A stretch of 64,000 nt of DNA from Runella limosa DSM 17973 (GTDB lineage: Bacteria > Bacteroidota > Bacteroidia > Cytophagales > Spirosomataceae), in contig NZ_KI519424.1 in assembly GCF_000482465.1 (NCBI RefSeq), positions 149,886 to 213,885 of the forward strand. The letters run 5' to 3'. This document shows positions 9,580 through 18,311 of this stretch, piece by piece (the first letter of the stretch is position 1; every line of letters starts with the position of its first letter). The notes beneath the pieces are model-generated. The model saw only the letters and a list, made by a program, of their open reading frames with translations, did no database searches and was not told the origin of the DNA. The translations under genes and the position numbers were made by a program.

Positions 9580-10188
9580 TCACAAAGCAAGGTAACCACC
9601 GATTAAGAGCAGAGAAATCGAGCCTTTCCACTCCTTACGAAGGTGCAAAATAGCGCGGTGAAGCAGGTTTTTAACCGACTGATGATTGATTTCTAGTACC
9701 TCAGCGATTTGCTCCAGGGATAAGCCTTGGTGGTATCGAAGGTATAAAGTTTCTTTTTGGCGAGGTGGTAAGGTATTGAGAAGTTGATTGAGCTGGCGAA
9801 CTTCCAACTCCAACGTTTCATCGTTTATCATGGAATGCTCAATCGAAAACTTGAGCGAAAATTCAAGGTCTTCCAATGGGGTCGTTTGCCGAAAAATGCG
9901 GTCTCGTTCGTACAACCGCGCGATGCGTTTGCGCACACTCGAAAATAAATAGGCTTTTACCACCACTTCATCACTGAGAGAATGCCGATACAGCCAAATA
10001 TCCACAAACACATCCTGAACGCAATCTTTGACTTTCTCGTGCGATGGCATTAAAGTCTTGCCATAATTTACCAAAGGATTCAAATACTTCTCAAACAGCG
10101 CAGAAAAGGCGGCTTTGTCGTCAGCAATCAACTGATTCCAAAGCTTCAAATCGCTTATGATTTCGGTATTTTTTTGAGGAAGAGGCAC
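9580..10188 (-). CDS. ECF RNA polymerase sigma factor (FecI/PUL type)
   Basis: 202 residues. Region 2 is visible as FSALFEKYLNPLVNYGKTL, DCVQDVFVDIWLYR and AYLFSSVRKRIARLYERD. Region 4 is TLPPRQKETLYLRYHQGLSLEQIAEVLEI with the helix-turn-helix HQSVKNLLHRAI. A C-terminal hydrophobic tail (SISLLLIGGYLAL) is common in Bacteroidota sigma factors of this group. It should direct transcription of the susC/susD operon when freed from the FecR protein encoded next. The gene sits at the head of the locus behind an A+T-rich intergenic region. Confidence 0.95.
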   Translation of the reverse strand: MPLPQKNTEIISDLKLWNQLIADDKAAFSALFEKYLNPLVNYGKTLMPSHEKVKDCVQDVFVDIWLYRHSLSDEVVVKAYLFSSVRKRIARLYERDRIFRQTTPLEDLEFSLKFSIEHSMINDETLELEVRQLNQLLNTLPPRQKETLYLRYHQGLSLEQIAEVLEINHQSVKNLLHRAILHLRKEWKGSISLLLIGGYLAL

Positions 10189-10708
10189 CTAAAATTATCC
10201 TTTTGGTACTTTTATGAGCAAATGTAGCATATTTTTAATACAAAAAAGCAAGCCAGTATGATTTTATTTAATATATTTTATTAAACAAAGACCATATATT
10301 ATTATATTTTAATTTCTTATCAGGTTCAACGCATTAAAATCTAGAGTGGCTATTGATTGCTCCAGCGAGGCTACTTTTTTAATGCGTTTAACCTGATTTT
10401 TTTTAAAGTAGTTGAGCAAAAGTTCCAGAGTAATTCAAAGTAGCCTCGGTAGAGGCGCAACATTTGTAGTAGCAGAAAGATATTTTTTTAATTTTTGCTT
10501 CGGACGGGGCCGCCCGAGCAGAAGCATAACCTATTGCTTTGTTATGCTTCCGCACAGGCGGCCCTGTCCGAAGCAAAAGAATTCGAACTCTATGTACGAA
10601 TTTCTCTACTCTACAAAGGTTATGCTTCGCCGAAGCAAAATAACCTACTAATGCACTAAAATTTATGCGCAACTACTTAACTTTCCAAGGTTCTAAACCT
10701 TGGAATGG
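10189..10708. repeat. Gene-free stretch with nested extragenic inverted repeats
   Basis: About 520 bases without a convincing gene. The first inverted pair is CAGGTTcAACGCATTAAAA at about 10320 with TTTTAATGCGTTtAACCTG at about 10378-10396, enclosing TTGATTGCTCCAGCGAGGC. The same words recur near 14236-14440, so this is a dispersed extragenic repeat family. Next comes an 86-base hairpin at 10493-10578, listed separately. A smaller palindrome at about 10618-10646 is built from the same GGTTATGCTTCG/GAAGCA..ATAACC words. Short open frames here are by-products of the palindromes. Confidence 0.7.
10493..10578. repeat. 86-base long inverted repeat (38-base arms, 10-base loop)
   Basis: The left arm 10493-10530 begins TTTTGCTTCGGAC and ends GAAGCATAAC. 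The loop is 10531-10540. The right arm 10541-10578 begins GTTATGCTTC and ends GTCCGAAGCAAAA. 34 of 38 positions pair, and two of the exceptions would be G-U compatible in RNA. It could be a structured RNA, a terminator of the sigma/FecR region, or a degenerate MITE-like extragenic element. Confidence 0.75.
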
Positions 10709-11230
10709 TTATTTAGGCCGAAACACCTTTATGACGGCTTCGTTGGTTTCCAAAAACGGCCCGCCAATCAAATCAATGCAATACGGAATGGCAGGAAAAA
10801 CGACATCTAAGCACTGACGTATCGCCGATGGTTTTCCTGGCAAATTGACAATCAGCGTTTTACCCCGAATCCCTGCCGTTTGTCGGGATAATATGGCCGT
10901 GGGCACGTACTGCAAACTCACCTGCCGCATCAGTTCTCCAAACCCAGGCATAATTTTATGGCAAACGGCCTCGGTAGCTTCGGGAGTGACATCGCGGGGT
11001 GCGGGGCCCGTTCCACCGCACGTCACGACCAAACAACAACCCTCTTTGTCAGCCATTTCGACAAGGGCTTGACTAATCAAATGTTGTTCGTCTGGAATGA
11101 CACGATACACAGGCTCCCAAGCACTGGTTAGGTATTCGTTGAGCGTTGACACAATCGCCTTCCCTGGAATGTCTTCATAAACGCCCGCACTGGCGCGGTC
11201 TGAAACGTTAATAATGCCTATTTTAATCAT
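10709..11230 (-). CDS. mogA: Molybdopterin adenylyltransferase MogA
   Basis: 173 residues, typical length. The MoCF-binding signature is clear: IGIINVSDRASAGVYEDIPG at the N-terminus, VVTCGGTGPAPRDVTPEAT in the middle, LSRQTAGIRGKTLIVNLPGKPSAI toward the end. MogA adenylates molybdopterin before molybdate insertion, in the cytoplasm. It is a single gene here, divergent from the Fur-family gene; no other moa/moe genes are visible in the window. Confidence 0.93.
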   Translation of the reverse strand: MIKIGIINVSDRASAGVYEDIPGKAIVSTLNEYLTSAWEPVYRVIPDEQHLISQALVEMADKEGCCLVVTCGGTGPAPRDVTPEATEAVCHKIMPGFGELMRQVSLQYVPTAILSRQTAGIRGKTLIVNLPGKPSAIRQCLDVVFPAIPYCIDLIGGPFLETNEAVIKVFRPK

Positions 11231-11330
11231 AATGGAACAGTTTGTTTATAGCAACCGTTTAAAAAGAAAGCCCATTCAGTTCGGTAAATCCGAAGGTAAC
11301 TTGATAAATTTGGGCAAAAATAACAAGGTC

Positions 11331-11747
11331 ATGAATACTTTCGCCAAAGATACCCTGCGATTACACGAATTACGCCATACAAGCTGCCGTGAAGATATTT
11401 TAGAAATTTTACAAAACCGCGCTTCTGCACTTTCGCACGGGGATTTAGAAAATGGCTTAAAAGACCGCTACGACCGCGTTACCATTTACCGTACCCTAAA
11501 AACCTTTGTTGATAAAGGCATTATTCATAAAGTTTTGGACGAAGATGGCCTTCGTTATGCCTTGTGCAAAGATGCTTGCCAAGAACATAATCACCACCAC
11601 GACCACGTTCATTTTAAATGCCAAATGTGCGGTAAAACCACTTGTTTGGAAGATATTCACGTTCCGTCTCTGGCCTTACCCGCAGGTTTCAAATCCAAAG
11701 AAGTAAATTTATTGATTCAAGGTACTTGTTCGATTTGTAATAAGTAA
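11331..11747 (+). CDS. Fur-family metal-dependent transcriptional repressor (Fur/Zur type)
   Basis: An ATG at 11214 is in frame, but I prefer the start at 11331 (MNTFAKDTLRLHELRHT), because the upstream extension is unlike the family and overlaps the mogA 5' end. The winged helix is at SCREDILEILQN...DRVTIYRTLKTFVDKGIIHKV. The metal-binding part is HNHHHDHVHFKCQMCGKTTCL and the C-terminal GTCSICNK, giving two CxxC zinc sites. The His-rich loop resembles Zur or Fur proteins sensing Zn or Fe. Regulon unknown; nothing nearby is an obvious metal transporter. Confidence 0.88.
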   Translation: MNTFAKDTLRLHELRHTSCREDILEILQNRASALSHGDLENGLKDRYDRVTIYRTLKTFVDKGIIHKVLDEDGLRYALCKDACQEHNHHHDHVHFKCQMCGKTTCLEDIHVPSLALPAGFKSKEVNLLIQGTCSICNK

Positions 11748-11839
11748 CTTTTACCGTTAACTAAAACAAGTTGATTTTCTGAGCATTAGCAGCAATTTTT
11801 GTCGTAAAGAATACCCTCACTTCAAATTTCTACACGACA

Positions 11840-12802
11840 ATGAAACAGTTATCCATGCTAACCGCAGCACTTCTTCTTTTGAATGTGCTTTCTCTGAATG
11901 CTCAGTCCATTACCCTCACGCCCAACACAAATGGCAATCCCCAAGAAGGCCGATTGTATTATGATAATTCGGCAAAAGAACTTCGGTTTTGGAATGGGTC
12001 GGTGTATGTCCCAGTTGGTAACTCGGGTAGCCCAACGCCAGGTTGGGTCAATTCGGGGGCAAATCTCTACAATGCCAATACGGGCAATTTGGGCGTAGGC
12101 ACCGAATCGCCTACCTCAAAACTTACGATACGTCATAATTTCTCTAACATCCTGTCACTTCAAAACCTCAACGCGTTAAGCACGGGGTTGACTAATTCTA
12201 TTTTGTTTGGAGGCAGTAACTACACTACTGGAATTATCTCCACCATTGGCACCTCTAGTTCGGCAGCCCGCATGGCTTTTTCAACGGGCTATTCGTTTTC
12301 GGGGGGCGTTTTCAGCATGCAAGAACGACTGAGCATTGCCAATGATGGAAAAGTAGGGGTCAATCAACCTTCGCCCCAAGCAACGTTGGATGTGGGTGGA
12401 AGCATTCGTTTTTCGGGGAGTAACCCTGCGGCGTTTGTAGTAACGGCAACCTCAGGAGTCAATACCTATTCCTCACTGCCGTTTTCGGGTTCACCTACCT
12501 TAATCACTGCCGCTGGGGGCAAATGTTACGCCATCAGAATCGACCACCCGATGTGTAACAATAACGCCAATGCTATTTTGATGGTGACTGCCCAGGTGTC
12601 AACCTTCGGCGGGGTGCAATATAATAACGGCTATTGGTACTTGATTCCCAGCAGCAACGAGCGCTACACCGTTGGACGGTTTAGCGCTCGTCTCGGTTGT
12701 AGCGACACAGCGGCTTGCGTTGATGCCCTTTTTATTGGCGACCGAGAGTCGGAGTATTTTTTTAACGGGAATAAATTCAATGTGCTGATAATTCAGAATT
12801 AA
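11840..12802 (+). CDS. Secreted fibre-like surface protein
   Basis: 320 residues with a signal peptide ending SLNAQS. It contains EGRLYYDNSAKELRFWNGS, LGVGTESPTSKLTIRHN, MQERLSIANDGKVGVNQPSPQATLDVGGSI, the short glycine/asparagine beta repeats shared by phage tail fibres and Bacteroidota surface proteins. It lacks a peptidase-type intramolecular chaperone domain and an obvious sorting domain. Function is unknown; adhesion or matrix building is the general expectation for such proteins. Confidence 0.7.
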   Translation: MKQLSMLTAALLLLNVLSLNAQSITLTPNTNGNPQEGRLYYDNSAKELRFWNGSVYVPVGNSGSPTPGWVNSGANLYNANTGNLGVGTESPTSKLTIRHNFSNILSLQNLNALSTGLTNSILFGGSNYTTGIISTIGTSSSAARMAFSTGYSFSGGVFSMQERLSIANDGKVGVNQPSPQATLDVGGSIRFSGSNPAAFVVTATSGVNTYSSLPFSGSPTLITAAGGKCYAIRIDHPMCNNNANAILMVTAQVSTFGGVQYNNGYWYLIPSSNERYTVGRFSARLGCSDTAACVDALFIGDRESEYFFNGNKFNVLIIQN

Positions 12803-12816
12803 CCAACAACGGTGAT

Positions 12817-13012
12817 TTCGGTTTTGAGAAACCTCATTCGCCAGATTTGAGAATCTGGCGGCACATCGCACGAATCTGGCAGCACGTCACGTGCGGTTAT
12901 ACGTGCTGTCGGTTACTCATCACCTACAAAAAAGGTTTCTCAAAACCTTGGCTTTATTCGGTTTTGAGAAACCTCTTCCGCCAGATTTGAGAATCTGGCG
13001 GCACATCGCACG
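12817..13012. repeat. Duplicated 56-base extragenic repeat with internal hairpins
   Basis: A 56-base unit occurs at 12817-12872 and again at 12957-13012 with two mismatches (period 140). Each unit contains GGTTTTGAGAAACC and the hairpin CGCCAGATTtgagAATCTGGCG. Between them, AGGTTTCTCAAAACC near 12933-12947 is the inverted copy of the first motif. It lies between the convergent genes ending at 12802 and 13015 and probably also ends transcription from both sides. Confidence 0.8.
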
Positions 13013-13014
13013 CA

Positions 13015-13668
13015 TTAATGACGACCGCCTCGTCCGCCACCGCCTCCAAATCCACCTCGGAATCCTCCACCTCCATAGCCATAACTTCTTGGCGCAGAAA
13101 ATGACTGGTACGACTGACGAGTTTGGGGTCGTGCTTGATACGTCCGTGCTGATTCTGTGCGGTAGTTTTGGCGCCCCATATTTCCCGCCGACATACGAGA
13201 GCTGGAAGGACGTGGCATGTTTAAGATACGATTTTCGGGAGAAAAACCAGACCGATGAGCGTAATAACCAGCGGGGTAACGACGCACATAAAAAGAGTTA
13301 TTTAACCAAGGACGTCGAATGCCTTGATTAAGCATGACGATATAGGCCGAATTAAGGTTTATTCCAGCATACATACTTGGCAAAAAGGCCGATGAAGCCC
13401 AAATACCCGCATTGTTGTACCAAAATAGTTGAGACGACAAGTCGTAATACATGCCGTAATCGGGCAAATAATAGTACTGGACACCTGCTACGGCTGCTCC
13501 CTGCGGAGCCCAAGTGGGTGGAACATAACTTTGGTACGTTGTCCCAGAAGCGATGGTGTATGTATTAGGGGAACAAGAATCGAGCGAAATAAGCGTTACG
13601 AAAGCCACTACGCCCACGCCGATTGTTCTACGTATCCATTGAAGCGGTGTGTGTTGCTGCGTTTTCAT
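13015..13668 (-). CDS. Gly/Tyr-rich lipoprotein of unknown function
   Basis: 217 residues with a lipoprotein signal (Cys in SLDSC). The middle has repeated Tyr-rich strands (YYYLPDYGMYYDLSSQLFWYNNAGIW, SAYIVMLNQGIRRPWL); the C-terminus is low-complexity with SYGYGGGGFRGGFGGGGGRGG. This layout is common for uncharacterised envelope lipoproteins of Cytophagales. The gene starts next to the truncated DUF4136 gene, and the two probably form one unit. No enzymatic motif is seen. Confidence 0.8.
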   Translation of the reverse strand: MKTQQHTPLQWIRRTIGVGVVAFVTLISLDSCSPNTYTIASGTTYQSYVPPTWAPQGAAVAGVQYYYLPDYGMYYDLSSQLFWYNNAGIWASSAFLPSMYAGINLNSAYIVMLNQGIRRPWLNNSFYVRRYPAGYYAHRSGFSPENRILNMPRPSSSRMSAGNMGRQNYRTESARTYQARPQTRQSYQSFSAPRSYGYGGGGFRGGFGGGGGRGGRH

Positions 13669-14136
13669 GACAATGTTTGTTTTAATGGATAATACTTAGT
13701 GAACATTTTACGAACACTCGAATTAATTTGATTTTGAATACGGTTGATTTTACCACTGAGCGTTCCCTGTGCTACCCCTTCCCAAAGTACTTCTTTGGTT
13801 TTGGCATCCAAAATGTCAATTACCAATGTTCCTTCGGTGTATTGGGTTTGGTAAGGGTAGCCCCCGCCCCATCCCATCATTCCATACGGATAAAAACCTC
13901 CCCAACGTCCCCAACCTCCGAAGTAGGGATAAAAACCTCCTGTGTAGTTTGTGCGGCGTTGTTGCTGGGTGTAGGTATGAAATTGAATAAGGACATCAGG
14001 AGCGTCTTCGTCTTCTTTCATTCCCCGAGTGATTAACTGCGTACCCACTGATTGCTTGACGGTGGCCGAAAGCAAATCGCGGTCAGGGCTATCATCCCGA
14101 AAACCACTGACCCCATTTTTACGAACTTTTTCATTG
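13665..14136 (-). pseudogene. DUF4136-family lipoprotein gene with deleted, out-of-frame N-terminus
   Basis: The frame 13665-14075 encodes the C-terminal two thirds of a DUF4136 protein: VGTQLITRGM..APDVLIQFHTYTQQQ, a Trp/Tyr/Gly-rich loop, then TEGTLVIDILDAKTKEVLWEG. There is no ATG in this frame (only a TTG at 14075), and the frame stays open upstream to about 14150. The expected signal peptide is present in another frame starting at 14136 (MKKFVKMGSVVFGMIALTA), which stops soon after. The DUF4136 N-terminal strand region (VxxDYDxxxxFxxYKTY) is missing. This looks like an internal deletion plus frameshift. A functional TTG-started protein is less likely. Confidence 0.6.
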
Positions 14137-14149
14137 TTTTCTAGCTATT

Positions 14150-14663
14150 AATTGGGTTATTTTCTACACCAAAAGAATACCATGATTCTGTAGAAAATCT
14201 GTAGAAAACTGTATTTCACCGTATTTTTTCAACTTTTAACAGGTTGAACGCATTAAAAAAGTAGCCTCAGCGAGGCTAAATCTTAGTAGAAAAAGGTGCA
14301 AAGGCCATCCAAAAGCCCCATCGGGGTGACATCTTTCACCGAACGTCGGCCGCCCCGATGGGGATTGGAGGGGGATTTCATTCATTTTTCTACTAAGATG
14401 TAGCTCCTCTGGAGCAATCAATAGCAAGAACTTCTTGACCGCATTCATCTGCGCTAATCAGCGAGTAAAACTTTAATATTTCAACTTTAGAGAAGGGTTG
14501 ACACAACACATTGGCCTCAAAACGCGTATTTGTGTTTATAAGAATATTTCGTAGAACCGATGAACCCATCACTACCCAACTAACCAACTTTCTAAGTTCA
14601 TCTCCTGTAAGCCCCCAACCCACCCAATACGTTTGTTGAAGGGCATTTACACCACCAAATCCT
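14150..14663. repeat. Gene-free stretch with a TIR-flanked extragenic repeat
   Basis: No gene is convincing here. From about 14236 there is CAGGTTGAACGCATTAAAAAAGTAGCCTC, the same family as at 10320-10396. At 14279-14295 AAATCTTAGTAGAAAAA and at 14384-14400 its inverted copy TTTTTCTACTAAGATGT enclose a second inverted pair, GCCCCATCGGGG / CCCCGATGGGG, giving a nested 120-base palindrome. The rest (14440-14663) probably carries the promoter of the response regulator gene, in which I cannot place elements with confidence. Confidence 0.65.
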
Positions 14664-15338
14664 ATGAAAATCTTAATCATCGAAGACGAAACCTCCTTAG
14701 CCCAACCCTTACGCGAATACCTCACGGGTGAAGGCCACGTATGCGAATGGGTAGCGACGTTCCAAGCAGCAGAAGAAAAAATCGGGGTCTATGAGTACGA
14801 TTGCGTACTGGTTGACATCATGCTTCCTGGCGGCTCGGGGCTCGATTTAGTTGACTCTCTCAAAAAAATGCAACCCCACGCTGGCATTATTATTATTTCG
14901 GCAAAAAACGCCCTCGACGACAAAATTTTAGGGCTTGAACTGGGCGCCGACGATTATTTAACCAAGCCGTTTCACTTATCGGAATTGAATGCCCGTATCA
15001 AATCCATTCAACGGCGGCGGCAGTTTGCGGGAAACCGAGAGATTAAATTTGGCGACATTCGGATTGTACCCGACTCCAAAGAAGTGTGGGTAAATGATTC
15101 GGAAATCGTGCTTACCCGTAAAGAATACGATTTATTGATGTACTTGGTCGCCAATGCCAACCGAGTTCTGAGTAAAGGCTCTATTTCTGAACATTTGTAC
15201 GGCGATGAAATCGACCAAGCCAACAGCTTCGATTTTCTTTATTCACACATGAAGAATCTACGAAAAAAATTATCCGAACAAGGCTGCCCCGACTACATTC
15301 AGACCGTGTACGGGGTAGGTTATAAATTTGCGGCATGA
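14664..15338 (+). CDS. OmpR/PhoB-family response regulator
   Basis: 224 residues. The receiver domain begins MKILIIEDE, with phospho-acceptor Asp51 in VLVDIMLPGG and Lys81 in IISAKN. The C-terminal winged helix follows (VLTRKEYDLLMYLVANANRVLSK, DFLYSHMKNLRKKL, YIQTVYGVGYKF). It overlaps the histidine kinase gene by four bases (ATGA), so the two are translationally coupled. Targets are not visible; the HtrA gene just downstream of the kinase suggests an envelope-stress role. Confidence 0.95.
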   Translation: MKILIIEDETSLAQPLREYLTGEGHVCEWVATFQAAEEKIGVYEYDCVLVDIMLPGGSGLDLVDSLKKMQPHAGIIIISAKNALDDKILGLELGADDYLTKPFHLSELNARIKSIQRRRQFAGNREIKFGDIRIVPDSKEVWVNDSEIVLTRKEYDLLMYLVANANRVLSKGSISEHLYGDEIDQANSFDFLYSHMKNLRKKLSEQGCPDYIQTVYGVGYKFAA

Positions 15339-16597
15339 CACTCATCACCAAAGCCACTCGCTCCTTTTTGCTCGCCTGCATTGCGGCCTTGGCCGTGGGA
15401 GGAGTGAGTTGCTTTTGGTTTTTGCACCAAATCATGGACAGCGAGGCGTCTGACCAGTTGCTCCACGAGAAGGAACAAGTAGAAGCTTACGTCAATGAAA
15501 TTGGTTTTTTACCCAAGCGTTGGTTTTCGATTTCGGACAGCCTTTGGGCAGTTCGTACGCATCCTCCCGTCCCAATCGTCATGAGCGATACGGTGTTGTT
15601 TAGTACGGTACAACAAGAATATTTAGCGTACCGCCAACTCAGTTTTGGAATTGCTACCCTCAACGGATACTACCAAGTCAACATTCGGAAGGCGCTTTAC
15701 GAAACTCAAGGGTTGAAACAAGCGTTATTGTGGGCCTTTTCGGGGTTGACGATTCTATTGGTAGGTTTACTGTTTTTTATCAACTATCGTCTATCCCGTA
15801 GTTTGTGGAAACCCTTCTATCGTACGTTAGATACCCTCCAAACCTTCCAATTGGCTCAAAAAGAGCCGTTGAAATTTCGCCGAACCAGCATCACGGAGTT
15901 TCAAACACTACAAGCTAATCTCCAAAAATTGACCAATCAACTGCGGCAAGATTACCAAAGCCTCAAAACTTTTACCGAAAACGCATCTCATGAATTACAA
16001 ACGCCGCTGGCAGTGATTGCTTCCAATTTAGAAATGTTGATTCAAGCACCCAATTTGACTGACAAACAACTCGAACGCATCGGAAACTTGATTGAAACCG
16101 TCGGCAATTTGTCAAAAATGAATCACAGTTTATTGCTCTTGACCAAAATCGAAAATGGGCAATTTACCGATGCCACTGACATTGCTTTCAGCACGCTTCT
16201 TTCGGAGAAAATTGACCTTTGGCAACCGCTTATTCAAGATAAATCGCTCCAACTTAGTACCCAGATTACCCCAAACGTTCGTCTTCAAATGAATGCTTTT
16301 TTGGTGGATGTGTTGCTAAATAACTTACTGGGAAATGCCCTCAAACACAATCAGCCCAATGGAAGCATTACTATTGAGCTAACAAAAACTACGTTAACTA
16401 TTTCAAATACAGGACCTCAACCCAGCATTCCCGTTGATCAGCTTTGGGAACGCTTTAGCAAAGGTTCTTCCCGCTCCGACTCCGTGGGGTTGGGGCTGGC
16501 ACTCGTCAAACAGATTGCCGATACCTATTATTTCCTTATTTCTTACCACTTCCAAGACGGTTGGCACCGCGTCCAAATCTCATTTAACATTTCTTAA
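15335..16597 (+). CDS. Sensor histidine kinase of the two-component pair
   Basis: 420 residues: N-terminal transmembrane helix (about 8-32), a periplasmic sensor of roughly 100 residues, a second helix (about 130-152), a linker, then the H-box FTENASHELQTPLAVIASN, N-box LLNNLLGNALKHNQPNG and G-box SDSVGLGLALVKQI. Family knowledge places it as a dimeric inner-membrane kinase that phosphorylates the upstream response regulator. Ligand unknown. The four-base overlap with the regulator gene and same orientation make the pairing firm. Confidence 0.94.
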   Translation: MTLITKATRSFLLACIAALAVGGVSCFWFLHQIMDSEASDQLLHEKEQVEAYVNEIGFLPKRWFSISDSLWAVRTHPPVPIVMSDTVLFSTVQQEYLAYRQLSFGIATLNGYYQVNIRKALYETQGLKQALLWAFSGLTILLVGLLFFINYRLSRSLWKPFYRTLDTLQTFQLAQKEPLKFRRTSITEFQTLQANLQKLTNQLRQDYQSLKTFTENASHELQTPLAVIASNLEMLIQAPNLTDKQLERIGNLIETVGNLSKMNHSLLLLTKIENGQFTDATDIAFSTLLSEKIDLWQPLIQDKSLQLSTQITPNVRLQMNAFLVDVLLNNLLGNALKHNQPNGSITIELTKTTLTISNTGPQPSIPVDQLWERFSKGSSRSDSVGLGLALVKQIADTYYFLISYHFQDGWHRVQISFNIS

Positions 16598-16711
16598 CAC
16601 TCAGGGCAAAGTTTCTACAGAATCTCTACAAAATCGCGCCGTAATCTTGTTGCATCAATCAGCCACAAAGGCGTTGACAAACGATTCTTACAACCTAAAA
16701 AACAAAAAGCC

Positions 16712-18241
16712 ATGAGTCAACATTGGAAACAACTCGCCTTAGTAGGATTAATCTCTGGGGGAGTATCAGTCGGAGCCCTTGAATTGCTCCACCAATCAAG
16801 TCAAGACGTTATTTTGAAAGAAGCCCCAACCGCTTCGTTGACCAAGCTCACTTCCGCAGGAGGCCCCGCTGGCGTGCCAGGAGATTTTACCTACGCCGCC
16901 GATGTTTCAATGCCTGCCGTCGTACACATTACCTCAACCATCAAGACGAGGGGAGAAAGCGCCCAACAACTTCAGATTCCCGAAGCGTTCCGTGAGTTTT
17001 TTGGCGACCGTGCCCCCAACATGCCACAAGGCGGCCCCCAAAAACAGCAAGCGTCGGGTTCGGGGGTAATTATTAGTCCTGACGGGTACATCGTCACCAA
17101 CAACCACGTCGTTGAAGGAGCCGAAGAATTGGAAGTTGTTCTAAACAATAAACACACCTACAAAGCCAAAGTCATTGGTACTGACCCTTCTACGGACTTG
17201 GCAGTGATTCAAATTTCGGCGAAAAACCTGCCTGCCTTGTCATTTGGCAACTCTGACGCGGCTAAAATTGGTGAATGGGTAGTAGCCGTGGGTAACCCAT
17301 TCAACTTGGAATCGACCGTGACAACGGGGATTATTAGTGCCAAAGGCCGTGGCTTGGGGATTATTGGTCAAAAACAACAAAATGAATTTAGCGGCCCAGC
17401 GCGTAAAGGCGACTCTCCACTTGAGTCCTTTATCCAAACGGATGCCGTCGTAAACCCTGGTAATTCAGGAGGTGCGTTGGTAAACCTAAAAGGTGAATTG
17501 GTAGGCATCAATACCGCAATCGCAAGTCCAACAGGAAGTTACGCGGGATATTCCTTTGCCGTGCCGTCTAATTTGGTCAAAAAAGTAGCGGGCGATTTGA
17601 TTAAATACGGCAACGTACAACGTGGTTATTTAGGCATTATGCTCGACGAATTGGACAGCAAAAAAGCCGACGAATACGGCGTAAAAGAAACCGAAGGGGT
17701 GTACGTAAAATCGTTTTCTCCCAACAGTGCCGCCAAAGAAGCGGGTCTAAAACCTGGGGACGTGATTTTGAAAGTCGATGGCAACAACGTGAATGCCGTA
17801 CCTCAATTGCAAGAATTGATTGGTCGTAAACAACCTGGTGAATCGGTAAAACTTACTGTGAGCCGTGAAGGAACAGTAAAAGAGTTTAGTGTCAACTTAC
17901 GTAACCGTGATGGTGGAAGTCAGTTGATTAAGCCCGATGCCGCAGAGGTAGTTTTAAACGACTTAGGTGTGCAATTGAACGACCTTTCACCCCGCGAAAA
18001 GACCGTATTAAAAGCAAACGGCGTTGAAGGTGGCGCCAAGATTGGAGCTATCGAGGCTGGAAAACTTGCCAGAGCGGGTGTTCAAGAAGGCTTCATTATC
18101 ACCAAATTGAACGGAAAAACCATTCATTCAGTGCAAGAGTTCAAAAACGCCATTGAAGGTAAAAAAGGAACAAGGGTTCAGATAGAAGGAATTTATTCCG
18201 ATGAGCCTACCGAAAGTTTTACGTTTGGATTTAACGTTTAA
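16712..18241 (+). CDS. Periplasmic HtrA/DegP-family serine protease
   Basis: 509 residues. After an N-terminal membrane anchor (ALVGLISGGVSVGALELL) comes a trypsin-like domain with catalytic His132 (TNNHVV), Asp162 (STDLAVI) and Ser252 (NPGNSGGAL). Two PDZ domains follow, around residues 305-395 (GYLGIMLDEL, GLKPGDVILKVDGNNV) and 415-505 (GVQEGFIITKLNGKTI). HtrA proteins degrade or refold damaged envelope proteins. It follows the two-component genes by about 110 bases and may be one of their targets. Full length, no defects seen. Confidence 0.95.
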   Translation: MSQHWKQLALVGLISGGVSVGALELLHQSSQDVILKEAPTASLTKLTSAGGPAGVPGDFTYAADVSMPAVVHITSTIKTRGESAQQLQIPEAFREFFGDRAPNMPQGGPQKQQASGSGVIISPDGYIVTNNHVVEGAEELEVVLNNKHTYKAKVIGTDPSTDLAVIQISAKNLPALSFGNSDAAKIGEWVVAVGNPFNLESTVTTGIISAKGRGLGIIGQKQQNEFSGPARKGDSPLESFIQTDAVVNPGNSGGALVNLKGELVGINTAIASPTGSYAGYSFAVPSNLVKKVAGDLIKYGNVQRGYLGIMLDELDSKKADEYGVKETEGVYVKSFSPNSAAKEAGLKPGDVILKVDGNNVNAVPQLQELIGRKQPGESVKLTVSREGTVKEFSVNLRNRDGGSQLIKPDAAEVVLNDLGVQLNDLSPREKTVLKANGVEGGAKIGAIEAGKLARAGVQEGFIITKLNGKTIHSVQEFKNAIEGKKGTRVQIEGIYSDEPTESFTFGFNV

Positions 18242-18271
18242 ACGTAAATTCATGGCTGTGTTAAGAGAAGT

Positions 18272-18302
18272 AAACGCACTCGGCAGTTTGTCGAGTGCGT
18301 TT
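18272..18302. terminator. Bidirectional terminator between htrA and the helicase gene
   Basis: AAACGCACTCG (18272-18282) pairs with CGAGTGCGTTT (18292-18302) around a nine-base loop. The stem is flanked by A and T runs, so it can act for the plus-strand protease gene and the minus-strand helicase gene that converge here. Confidence 0.85.
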
Positions 18303-18311
18303 CTTTTATAA

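Noticed and set aside
10403..10672. ORFs on both strands in the palindrome region
   Set aside because: They follow the inverted repeat and have no protein-like features.
12817..13012. Regular repeats that might suggest a CRISPR array
   Set aside because: Only two copies, with palindromic content and no spacer series; no cas genes in the window.
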